Below are positions 1-7,115 of a DNA stretch of 12,013 nucleotides, piece by piece. This DNA comes from DATNPH01 sp036703315 (lineage in GTDB: Bacteria > Cyanobacteriota > Cyanobacteriia > Cyanobacteriales > Coleofasciculaceae). Below the pieces are notes generated by a model that saw nothing but the letters and a program-made list of their open reading frames with translations, was not told the origin of the DNA and made no database searches. Position 1 is the first letter of the stretch. Each line of letters starts with the position of its first letter. The DNA is taken from contig DATNPH010000056.1 of assembly GCA_036703315.1 (NCBI GenBank), positions 1-12,013 on the forward strand, written 5' to 3'. Position numbers and translations under genes: made by a program.

Positions 1-353
1 CAGTAACGGGCAAAGCGATCAGTAAACTCATTACTAAATGGATCGAGATCATCTGGATAGCCATAGTGGAAGAGATCCCAGATCGGAGTGATTTGCGTCT
101 GCTGCATGGCTTCAATCATGGGGTCAATACTAGAGAAGTCATAGCAGCCATCACGATCAACCAGTGGCCAAGGAATCCCTTCCCGTGCCACATCAATTCC
201 TAGCGATCGCAACATATTGTAATCTTCCTGCGCGTGGCGATCGTGTTGTGTCTCTTCAATTAGATTCCGCCATCGCTTGTCCTTCCAGAGAAATGTCGAA
301 CACTCAAAGCCAGAGATGAAGAAGGTGGGGAAGATTCCAGGTCGTTGAGCCAT
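1..353 (-). CDS. GH1-like (clan GH-A) glycosidase, N-terminal 117 residues, cut by window edge
   Basis: This is the beginning of a reading frame that runs off the left edge. It starts with ATG at 353, and only about 117 codons are visible. The visible protein begins MAQRPGIFPTFFISGFECS and contains the stretches HAQEDYNMLRSLGIDVAREG and then ITPIWDLFHYGYPDDLDPFS. A core of the form 'RLLRxLGIxxxRxGIPW...W-DL-HYGYPDDLD' is what I associate with the first strands of the TIM barrel in GH1-like proteins of clan GH-A. Members hydrolyse beta-glycosides with two catalytic glutamates, but both would lie beyond the window, so activity cannot be judged. No signal peptide is visible, so it is probably cytoplasmic. 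No strong Shine-Dalgarno precedes the ATG. It lies 150 nt downstream of the NRPS on the same strand, with a hairpin between. The family is fairly sure; the substrate is unknown. Confidence 0.7.
   Translation of the reverse strand, partial: MAQRPGIFPTFFISGFECSTFLWKDKRWRNLIEETQHDRHAQEDYNMLRSLGIDVAREGIPWPLVDRDGCYDFSSIDPMIEAMQQTQITPIWDLFHYGYPDDLDPFSNEFTDRFARY
203..210. repeat. HIP1 octamer GCGATCGC (one of seven)
   Basis: HIP1 copies lie at 203-210, 2547-2554, 2578-2585, 5360-5367, 5987-5994, 6566-6573 and 11347-11354. This octamer is strongly over-represented in many cyanobacterial genomes and supports the host assignment. None falls inside 7043-11321, the methyltransferase-nuclease cassette. 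Confidence 0.85.
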
Positions 354-365
354 ACGTTTGCTCTG

Positions 366-375
366 GTAAATTTAC
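366..375. promoter_or_regulatory. 10-bp perfect palindrome upstream of the glycosidase start
   Basis: GTAAATTTAC is a perfect palindrome lying 13-22 nt upstream of the ATG of the minus-strand glycosidase gene. It could be a small operator or chance AT-rich symmetry. No matching -35/-10 pair is convincing nearby. Confidence 0.2.
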
Positions 376-435
376 TCGTTATCGTAGGCGCTCTTGCTCA
401 TTTGAGACACTATCCAACGTCAGATGAACTATGAA

Positions 436-468
436 CGGAATCCTTCCCCTAAACGGGGAGGGATTCCG
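436..468 (-). terminator. 14-bp stem-loop between the NRPS and the glycosidase
   Basis: The arms at 436-449 and 455-468 pair over 14 bp, with one G-U wobble (444/460) and a 5-nt TAAAC loop. The stem is GC-rich (CCCC/GGGG next to the loop). It lies 36 nt past the NRPS stop codon on the minus strand. There it could terminate transcription or stabilise the mRNA 3' end before the glycosidase gene. No T-tract follows in the minus-strand direction, so it is not a textbook intrinsic terminator. It may equally be a dispersed palindromic repeat. Confidence 0.5.
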
Positions 469-503
469 CGCCCAGATATTGATTCTCTTGGAATTCCCTA
501 AAC

Positions 504-3500
504 TTAGTTTGGCAAACCAGTCGCTACCTGTAGCTTATCCAAACAGATTTTTAACTTTTCGGCTAAAACCTTGACGTGTGGCTCCTTTAAGATACCAAGG
601 TGGTCAGACGGAACATCATGAATCTCCACTCCTCCCGCTGCTAGTTTACCCCAGCCCAATCCAGAGTTAAGGTAAGAATCCGTGTAGAATACCTTTTCAG
701 TAGCCCGGAAGATGGTTACTCGACCTGGGTAGACTCCTGGTAAATAGTTTCTTGAGGCTTCATCGTTTTCCTGCATCAGAGCTATGAGTTGGAGATTGTC
801 AGACGTAGACCGCCCACTCAACAGCGAAACCTTTAAGTAAAGTGCTTCTAGTTTCTCCTTGATTCTCTCCAAAAGGTAGCTAGGTCCGAATCGGAAAATG
901 TTACTTAAGTGACGCAAAGCTCGCTCAGGAACTGGCACCAGTTCTTCTTCACCTGGTCCCAAGGTATCAAATAAAGCCAATAAAGCGACTTTTTGACCTT
1001 GCTCATGGAGTTGTCGAGCCATTTCAAAGCACACAATGCCTCCATACGATACACCCGCGATAAAGTAGGGTCCCTGAGGCTGTAGGGTTTGCATTTCCTT
1101 AATGTAGTAAGCCGCTAAATCTTCAACTCGATTTGGGGGAGCCTGTTCTTTATCAAGCATCTGTGCTGCCAGTCCATAAAGGGGTTGCTCCGAATCCAGA
1201 TAACGTGCCAAAGGTCGGTAAAATTCCAACCCTTTACCTAGGACATGTATACAAAACAGAGGGGGTTTAGAACTACCGGGTTGAATGACTGCCAGGGACG
1301 AACAAACCGCTGCTCCTCCTGGCTGACGCAGAGCATGAGCCAGTTGCTCAATAGTGGGTGCCTGGAAAAGGGTAGCTACGGAAAGGTGTTTGCCAATCTT
1401 ATTCTCAATTTCATTGCATAGGCGTATGGCTAGCAATGAGTGTCCGCCTAGCTCAAAGAAATTGCTCTGGCTGCCGATCGCTGGAATGCCTAAAACCTGT
1501 TGCCAAATTTGGGTTAGCTGGAGTTCTAACTCATCCGTTGCAGCTACAACGGTTTCATCAGGTTCTTGCCTAACCTGAACCGGATTTGGTGCTGGCAGAG
1601 CGCGACGGTCTACCTTACCATTGGGGGTTAAAGGCAGAGTATCCAGCATCACAAAGGCAGCGGGTATCATAAACTCTGGTAGCTTCTGCTTGAGAAAGCT
1701 ACGCAGTTCGCTGGTTGTTGGAGACTGCTCCGGTTTGAGAACTAAATAAGCGACTAAGCGCTTATTGCCCGGTTCGTCTTCGCGAGCTAGAACTACCGTC
1801 TGCTGAACAGCTGGGTGTTGTTCCAGTGCACCCTCAATCTCTATAAGTTCGATGCGGAAGCCCCGAATTTTCACCTGGAAGTCAATGCGACCGATAAATT
1901 CAATATTGCCGTCTGGCAGATAGCGCACCGTGTCCCCCGTTTTGTATATACGGGCACTAGGGTCATCGCTGAAGGGATTGGGGATGAACTTATTAGCATT
2001 TAGGTCGGGACGGTTAAGATAACCCCGACCGACGCTGGAACCACCGATGTAGAGTTCGCCCGGTACGCCGATCGGTACAGGTTGTAAGTGTCGATCGAGG
2101 ATGTAAGCTTGGTAATTAGCAATCGGACGACCGATCGGGATTTCTGAAACAAAGCGATCGGTTTCAGGGTTGGCAATTGGGTCATAGACGGTTGCCGTTA
2201 CCGTCGTTTCAGTCGGGCCATAGGAATTGAGCCAACGAACTTTCTCTCCAACCAACTTTAACCACGTTGAATAGGCAGAGCGTGAGGCTTTTTCTCCCCC
2301 CACAACCACTAAGCGCAGGCTGGCAGATAAGGGTTGTTTCAGCAGAGATAACCCATTGACTAACTCATGCCAGAACGCTGTCGGCACATTTAGAATCGTT
2401 AACTGCTCTTGTTCAACAAACTGGAAGAACTTTGTTGTAGACGAGAGGATTTCTTCATTACGGAGAACAATTGTCGCGCCGACCAGCCAGGAGGGAAACA
2501 GTTCTTCGATGATAATATCGAAGCTCATGCTAGAAAATTGCATCACGCGATCGCTCTGTTTGAGTTCGTACTGTTTGGCGATCGCAACATTGTGGTTCAC
2601 CAGTCCCTGATGGGGAATCATTACCCCTTTGGGCTTACCTGTAGAACCCGAAGTATAGATTACATAGGCAAGATTCTGAGGAGTCGTCTCGCTGACTGGG
2701 TTTTCCTCGCTGTGTTGAGCAATAACCTCCCAATCCGTATCCAGTCTTACGACCTGAGCATTGTGTTCTGGCAGATATGCGACCAGACGCTCCTGAGTTA
2801 AAATCACTGGAGCTTGGGAATCTTTTAGCTTGTAAGCCCGACGATCGTGAGGATAGGTTGGGTCTAGGGGTACATACGCTCCACCCGCCTTGAGGATGCC
2901 CAAAAAGCCTACAACCATTTCTATCGATCGCTCTACAGAAATTGCCACCAGCACGTCAGGTTTAACCCCTAGTTTTTGCAGGTAGTGAGCGAGTTGATTG
3001 GCGCGGGTGTTCAGTTCCCGATAGGTCAACTGCTGGTTTCCATAGACTACTGCTATAGCCTCTGGTGTTCGCTCTACCTGAGCCTCGAATAGGTGATGAT
3101 AACAGGAATCTTTCGGATAATCTGCCTGGGTGTTATTCCACTCCACCAACAGTTGATGCCGTTCAGCTGCGGTTAAAAGTGGTAAGTCTTTAAGCCGCGA
3201 TTCTGGATTGGCAATCATACCTTCTAGCAAGGTCTGAATATGCCCTAGCATGCGAGCAATCGTAGCATCATCAAAACGATGGCGATCGTATTCAATCTCT
3301 AGCAACAACTCTGACTCTAAATACCCGGCTACCGTAAGGGGAAAGTTCGTTCGTTCAAGGAGTCGAAATTCTCGATTTTCCCACTTTCCCCCCTGCTCCT
3401 GCAATTTAGAATTCAATTGGTAATTTTCAAAAACCAGAAGGCTCTCAAACAGTGGCTGTCCCGCAGGAATATCGCTCCACCCCTGAATCTTAACCAATGG

Positions 3501-4532
3501 AGTGTGTTCATACTCTCGTAAGGCAATCCACTGCGTCCGTAACTCCTTCAGCCATTGCAGCAGAGGCATTTCACCAGGGACACGGACTCGTAGTGGCAGT
3601 GTATTAATCAAAAGCCCTATCATCGAGTCAGCTCCTTCCACAGATGACCGACGACAGGCTCTTGTAGCTCCAAAGACCACGTCTTCCTCACCACTATAGC
3701 GGTTCAGCAGCAAAGCCCAAGCCCCTTGGACTAAAGTATTGAAAGTGAGTTGATGCTGTTGTGCTAGGAATTGCAGTTTAGCGGTTAAGTCCCGTGAAAA
3801 TCTAATTTTTTGCTGTCCATACCAGTAGTCCTCCGTTTCATCGGACTTCACTGGGCGAGTACGATCTACAGTCAAAGCTGTAGGGGCACTGAAGCCATTG
3901 AGTGTGCTTCGCCAGAAGTTCTCTGCTTTGCTAAAGTCCTGCTGTCTTAGCCAATCAATATAGTCCCGATAAGGACGAGGTTGGGGCAGTTGCAAGTCTT
4001 GGTTTGCACAAAATGCCTCATAGAAGGCAAACAGTTCTTTCAAAACTATAGGAAATGATCGACCATCCAGCAAGACATGATGAAACGTCCAGACACACTG
4101 GTAGTTTGCTTCAGCAATTTGGAAAAGCGCCACACGCATCAGCGGCGCTTCATTGACTTGGAATCCACGTTGTCGATCAGCGTGGAGATACGACTCCAGT
4201 TGTTGTTCCTGCTGCTTTGCAGATAAATCGCGCCAGTCTTGTTGTTCAAAAGGAATGGTAACGTGTCGCTGTACTTCCTGAAGGGGTTCATTGACATCTT
4301 GCCAACAAAAGCTTGTTCTCAAAATCGGATGTCGGTCTACAACTTGCTGCCAAGCTTGCTTGAACGCTGAGATGTTTAAGTCTTCGTGCAAGATACAAAT
4401 TAGCTGCTCAACATTAATCCCAGACTTGGGCGCATATAAGCTGTTGAACAGCATTCCTTGCTGCATAAATGAAAGGAGGTGTTTATCTTCAATGGTGTCA
4501 AGCGGCATGGCAATGGGTGTTGTGTTGAGCAT
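504..4532 (-). CDS. Single-module non-ribosomal peptide synthetase (C-A-PCP-TE), 1342 aa
   Basis: The enzyme condenses one activated amino acid with an acyl or peptidyl donor and releases the product. The condensation domain (about 20-440) has HHVLLDG at 151-157. The adenylation domain (about 475-1000) has TSGSTGKPKG at 627-636, SYGPTETT, YKTGD and NGKVDRR. The carrier domain has LGGHSL with the phosphopantetheine serine at 1032. The type I thioesterase has GVSYGG (Ser1162), Asp1189 and His1311 as a plausible triad. There is no epimerase, methyltransferase or docking domain. Aligned by eye to PheA, the specificity code reads D-I-E-A-V-G-S-V-T-K; the acid at position 239 hints at a basic substrate (Lys/Orn-like), at low confidence. 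The start is ATG 4532, with AAGGAA (4540-4545) 7 nt upstream; an in-frame TTG at 4538 is too close to that site. No other synthetase module or phosphopantetheinyl transferase is in the window, so the upstream donor is unknown. Confidence 0.93.
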   Translation of the reverse strand: MLNTTPIAMPLDTIEDKHLLSFMQQGMLFNSLYAPKSGINVEQLICILHEDLNISAFKQAWQQVVDRHPILRTSFCWQDVNEPLQEVQRHVTIPFEQQDWRDLSAKQQEQQLESYLHADRQRGFQVNEAPLMRVALFQIAEANYQCVWTFHHVLLDGRSFPIVLKELFAFYEAFCANQDLQLPQPRPYRDYIDWLRQQDFSKAENFWRSTLNGFSAPTALTVDRTRPVKSDETEDYWYGQQKIRFSRDLTAKLQFLAQQHQLTFNTLVQGAWALLLNRYSGEEDVVFGATRACRRSSVEGADSMIGLLINTLPLRVRVPGEMPLLQWLKELRTQWIALREYEHTPLVKIQGWSDIPAGQPLFESLLVFENYQLNSKLQEQGGKWENREFRLLERTNFPLTVAGYLESELLLEIEYDRHRFDDATIARMLGHIQTLLEGMIANPESRLKDLPLLTAAERHQLLVEWNNTQADYPKDSCYHHLFEAQVERTPEAIAVVYGNQQLTYRELNTRANQLAHYLQKLGVKPDVLVAISVERSIEMVVGFLGILKAGGAYVPLDPTYPHDRRAYKLKDSQAPVILTQERLVAYLPEHNAQVVRLDTDWEVIAQHSEENPVSETTPQNLAYVIYTSGSTGKPKGVMIPHQGLVNHNVAIAKQYELKQSDRVMQFSSMSFDIIIEELFPSWLVGATIVLRNEEILSSTTKFFQFVEQEQLTILNVPTAFWHELVNGLSLLKQPLSASLRLVVVGGEKASRSAYSTWLKLVGEKVRWLNSYGPTETTVTATVYDPIANPETDRFVSEIPIGRPIANYQAYILDRHLQPVPIGVPGELYIGGSSVGRGYLNRPDLNANKFIPNPFSDDPSARIYKTGDTVRYLPDGNIEFIGRIDFQVKIRGFRIELIEIEGALEQHPAVQQTVVLAREDEPGNKRLVAYLVLKPEQSPTTSELRSFLKQKLPEFMIPAAFVMLDTLPLTPNGKVDRRALPAPNPVQVRQEPDETVVAATDELELQLTQIWQQVLGIPAIGSQSNFFELGGHSLLAIRLCNEIENKIGKHLSVATLFQAPTIEQLAHALRQPGGAAVCSSLAVIQPGSSKPPLFCIHVLGKGLEFYRPLARYLDSEQPLYGLAAQMLDKEQAPPNRVEDLAAYYIKEMQTLQPQGPYFIAGVSYGGIVCFEMARQLHEQGQKVALLALFDTLGPGEEELVPVPERALRHLSNIFRFGPSYLLERIKEKLEALYLKVSLLSGRSTSDNLQLIALMQENDEASRNYLPGVYPGRVTIFRATEKVFYTDSYLNSGLGWGKLAAGGVEIHDVPSDHLGILKEPHVKVLAEKLKICLDKLQVATGLPN

Positions 4533-4572
4533 CTGCAAATTCCTTAAAAATAATTACTAGCAGGCACCTAAT

Positions 4573-4592
4573 ATGTCTGATAAAACAGACAT
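4573..4592. promoter_or_regulatory. 7-bp perfect inverted repeat upstream of the NRPS start
   Basis: ATGTCTG (4573-4579) and CAGACAT (4586-4592) are exact inverted repeats with a 6-nt spacer, 41-60 nt upstream of the NRPS ATG. The 20-bp symmetric site is the right size and place for a repressor or activator operator. In the transcript it could also form a short 5' UTR hairpin. No clear sigma-70 box pair accompanies it. Confidence 0.4.
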
Positions 4593-4632
4593 GTCCAGAA
4601 ATAGGAATTAAACTCAACCTAGTACTCTTCGC

Positions 4633-4648
4633 CGTGAGTTAAATCACG
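4633..4648. promoter_or_regulatory. CRP-like palindrome CGTGA-N6-TCACG upstream of the NRPS
   Basis: CGTGA (4633-4637) and TCACG (4644-4648) are exact inverted repeats around a 6-nt spacer. The core GTGA-N6-TCAC equals the core of the CRP consensus TGTGA-N6-TCACA, which is also bound by cyanobacterial SyCRP1-type regulators. Only the outermost T/A pair is replaced by C/G. It lies about 101-116 nt upstream of the NRPS start, a usual distance for an activator site. Regulation by cAMP is an inference from this match alone. Confidence 0.45.
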
Positions 4649-4761
4649 ATTAGGCGGTGGCCAGGTTGACTATTGATGTTCCTGAGAAGTCGTAGGCATA
4701 TTTATGCAAAGCGGTACTAAGCTAATACGCATAAAACATTGCATATTGACTCAATCGTTTT

Positions 4762-4807
4762 TTGTCCGTTGTCCGTTGTCCATTGCTACTGACCACTGAC
4801 CACTGAC
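4762..4807. repeat. Heptanucleotide tandem repeats (STRR-like)
   Basis: Two adjacent heptamer arrays are visible. TTGTCCG occurs twice, followed by TTGTCCA (4762-4782). After a 5-nt link come ACTGACC twice and a final ACTGAC (4788-4807). Short tandem heptamers of this kind are a common feature of cyanobacterial intergenic DNA, where copy number varies between strains. No function is known from the sequence. Confidence 0.8.
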
Positions 4808-5401
4808 AAAAACCCAAATTTATATTGTGCAGTTTAGATGCATGCAGCTTAGGCAATACAAGGTTTTAGACTAATTTCTGGAGATGTCCTGATATAGTGA
4901 ACGGAAAATTTATAAAGTTTGTAAGAAATTGTCAAGTATCTTGCGAGTGATAAAAGTTAATGGCTTTTCTAAGATAACTCTTGAAATAGTATTGCCGCCA
5001 TTTTTATTTAAAAAAAACTATTTAAGGATTAAATAAATACGATTTAAAAATACATGAAATTTAGCATTTAAAGGAATTGCAATATCAACTAAAGGTTAAA
5101 AATTCGGTTAGATTAGGTAAAGTTTTTGTGGACTATGGGGAAGTTGCGCTAAATCACAGTCTTTGGCGGAGTCTACCACCAGAGGACTGAGTGTTGTCAA
5201 GCAATGAGGTTCATGTGTGGTGTGCATCTCTCGAACAAGCGGAACTCCCTCAACTAACGTAGACAAGCCCATAGAGTTTGCACGGTTGCGGAATCAGGGT
5301 TTGAGGTGGTTCTTTCGGCAAACGCTGCTGCGAGAATTGAGGACTTACACCAACGACTTGCGATCGCAACTTGGACTGCCTGCCAGCCCCGTCCATTTTT
5401 G

Positions 5402-6871
5402 TCATGCCCCCCTAATCATCTCTGCCACAATCTTGCCTGAACTCATAACTCCTGGTAATCCCGCTCCTGGATGGGTTCCGGCTCCCACACAATAAAGATT
5501 AGGAATGTCCTCGCTAATGTTATGAGGACGGAACCAGGCAGACTGGAACAAAGTAGGCTCGACTGAAAACGCAGTGCCTTTGTAGCTATTCAACTCATCC
5601 CGGAAATGCAATGGATCGATATGGTGTTCAGTGACGATGTGCTTCGACAAATCCGGTAAGTAGTGTTGCTCTAGATACTGAACGATCGCATCTCGGTAGG
5701 GCTTCGCCATCTCTTTCCAATCTGTTGCCCCATCCAGGTTTGGAACTGGAGCCAGCACATACCAGCAATCACAACCCGGTGGCGCAAGGGTGGGGTCAGT
5801 TGCAGTAGGGCGATGAAGATAGAGCGAAAAGTCTGATGCCAGGTGCTTGCGATCGAACAAATCCATCATCCACTCCCGGTAGCGCGGCCCCATCAAAATC
5901 TCATGGTGCGCCATGTGGTTGTAGCGTCGATTCGTGCCAAAGTAAACGACGAACAGTGACATCGAATATCGCAGATTTTGCAGGTAGCGATCGCTATATT
6001 TGCGGCGAAACTGGGCTGGAACCAAATTGAGATAGGTCAGGGCAACATCGGCATTACTCACGACAGCATCCGCCTGGAGCAATTCGCCATCCTTGAGTGC
6101 AACCCCAGTTGCTCGTTTCGTCTTACCCTCAATCAAAATCTCTGCAACTTCTTTATTGAGCCGTAATTCTCCACCCAACTCTTGAAACAATCGCACCAAA
6201 CCTTGCACTAATGCACCCGTGCCACCCATTGCAAACCAGACTCCGAAAGCCTGCTCCAGTTTATGAATCATGGCGTAGACCGAGGTACTCTGAAAGGGAT
6301 TGCCACCAATCAGCAGGGGATGAAAGCTAAACACCTGCCGCAATCGCTCATCCTGGATGTACTGATTCACAAATCCTGCTACTGATTTGAAAGATTGCAA
6401 TTGCAGCATATCGGGAGCGACTTTGAGCATATCGGTGAAGTGGCTAAACGGCTTGGTCATCAGGGGTAATCCCTTTTGAAACACCTGCTCAGATGCCCGG
6501 TAAAACCGATGGTAGCCTTCTACATCAGCCGGGTTGAATTGTCGAATTTGTTCCAGCAGGTAGTCGCGATCGCCGTTATAGTGAAATACCGATCCATCTT
6601 CAAACCGCACGTTGTAGAAGGGGTCAAGCGGCACCAGCGTCACGTAATCGGAAGTTTTGCGGTGACTTAGTTCAAAGAGTTCATGGATCAGGTAGGGAGC
6701 GGTAATGATGGTGGGGCCAGCATCGAAGGTGAAGCCATCCTGCTGATAGACATAGGCACGACCACCGGGTTTATCCCGTTTTTCTGCGATCATCACTTGA
6801 TGCCCCTGTGCCTGTAGCCGGATGGCAGCCGATAGCCCACCAAAGCCACTTCCAATTACAACAATCTTCAT
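5402..6871 (-). CDS. crtI: CrtI-type phytoene desaturase (FAD-dependent), 489 aa
   Basis: The protein is a flavin amine-oxidase-fold carotenoid desaturase, probably turning phytoene into zeta-carotene, neurosporene or lycopene at the membrane. The N-terminus is a Rossmann FAD-binding motif: GSGFGG at 7-12, acidic Glu30 at the end of the second strand, GGR at 36-38, then DAGPT at 50-54. The middle has HPLLIGGNPFQSTSVYAMIH and FAMGGTGALVQGLVRLFQ, which I recognise as CrtI signatures. The C-terminus has YCVGAGTHPGAGLPGVMSSG (460-479), the second FAD contact region. The length of 489 aa fits bacterial CrtI (about 490-500). The start is ATG 6871 with GGGAG 6 nt upstream; the stop is TGA at 5404-5402. 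No crtB or other carotenoid gene is adjacent. It could instead be a CrtI paralogue acting on another carotenoid or isoprenoid. It is divergent from the regulator gene at 7116. Confidence 0.85.
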   Translation of the reverse strand: MKIVVIGSGFGGLSAAIRLQAQGHQVMIAEKRDKPGGRAYVYQQDGFTFDAGPTIITAPYLIHELFELSHRKTSDYVTLVPLDPFYNVRFEDGSVFHYNGDRDYLLEQIRQFNPADVEGYHRFYRASEQVFQKGLPLMTKPFSHFTDMLKVAPDMLQLQSFKSVAGFVNQYIQDERLRQVFSFHPLLIGGNPFQSTSVYAMIHKLEQAFGVWFAMGGTGALVQGLVRLFQELGGELRLNKEVAEILIEGKTKRATGVALKDGELLQADAVVSNADVALTYLNLVPAQFRRKYSDRYLQNLRYSMSLFVVYFGTNRRYNHMAHHEILMGPRYREWMMDLFDRKHLASDFSLYLHRPTATDPTLAPPGCDCWYVLAPVPNLDGATDWKEMAKPYRDAIVQYLEQHYLPDLSKHIVTEHHIDPLHFRDELNSYKGTAFSVEPTLFQSAWFRPHNISEDIPNLYCVGAGTHPGAGLPGVMSSGKIVAEMIRGA

Positions 6872-7042
6872 GGAATGCTCCCAAGTCCTGCCAGATTCAT
6901 TAAATCAGAAGCAGCCTCGCAAAATTACAACTCTATTGAAAACAGGTTCTTGCTCCTAAAATCGTTCCCTGCAAAGGCTTTGGCAAAACTTAATCGCTCT
7001 GATATCGCCAAATGTTATAAAGCAGAGCTTCCTTTGATATAA

Positions 7043-7073
7043 ATGTTTAAATCGTTGGAGTGAATTTAAACAT
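7043..7073. promoter_or_regulatory. Candidate operator: 10-bp perfect inverted repeat
   Basis: ATGTTTAAAT (7043-7052) and ATTTAAACAT (7064-7073) are exact inverted repeats with an 11-nt spacer. Each arm also contains the self-symmetric TTTAAA. The repeat covers the expected -35 position and ends 5 nt before the TATAAT box of the regulator gene. A dimeric protein bound here would block or reshape that promoter. The natural candidate is the MerR-like product encoded just downstream. The site is about 170 nt upstream of crtI, so it could also affect that gene. Confidence 0.55.
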
Positions 7074-7084
7074 AGCAGTATAAT
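7055..7084 (+). promoter_or_regulatory. Sigma-70-type promoter of the MerR-methyltransferase-nuclease cassette
   Basis: A perfect -10 box TATAAT lies at 7079-7084. The best -35 is a weak TTGGAG at 7055-7060, 18 nt away. Transcription would start near 7090-7092. That point coincides with the first in-frame ATG (7089), so the ATG would be at or before the mRNA end. This favours translation from the GTG at 7116. Confidence 0.55.
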
Positions 7085-7115
7085 CCTAATGTGCAGTGAT
7101 ATAGAGGAGATTGCT

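Larger units (their letters stand above)
4533..5401. other. Gene-free region between crtI and the NRPS
   Basis: These 869 bp separate two genes on the same strand. I see no convincing gene. From right to left they hold a moderately GC-rich part (about 5140-5400) with a 12-bp palindrome TTGCGATCGCAA at 5358-5369 that contains HIP1. Next comes a very AT-rich part (about 4900-5110), then the tandem heptanucleotide repeats (4762-4807). Last come the two palindromes near the NRPS start, which are listed separately. The length suggests the NRPS has its own promoter here. A small ORF at 5217-5495 on the plus strand runs into the crtI 3' end and looks non-coding. Confidence 0.6.

Noticed and set aside
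2409..2801. 130-aa plus-strand ORF inside the NRPS gene
   Set aside because: It is antisense to conserved adenylation-domain codons, including the SGSTGKPKG region; no domain is recognisable.
4533..4538. TTG start giving a 1344-aa NRPS
   Set aside because: The AAGGAA ribosome site would be only 1 nt from TTG 4538 but 7 nt from ATG 4532, so the ATG is the better start.
5217..5495. 92-aa plus-strand ORF overlapping the 3' end of crtI
   Set aside because: Its last 94 nt are antisense to conserved CrtI codons (the C-terminal FAD motif), there is no good ribosome site, and the protein shows no recognisable domain.
7089..7115. ATG start at 7089 for the MerR-like gene
   Set aside because: It has no Shine-Dalgarno and coincides with the transcription start predicted from TATAAT; the GTG at 7116 has AGAGGAG at ideal spacing.
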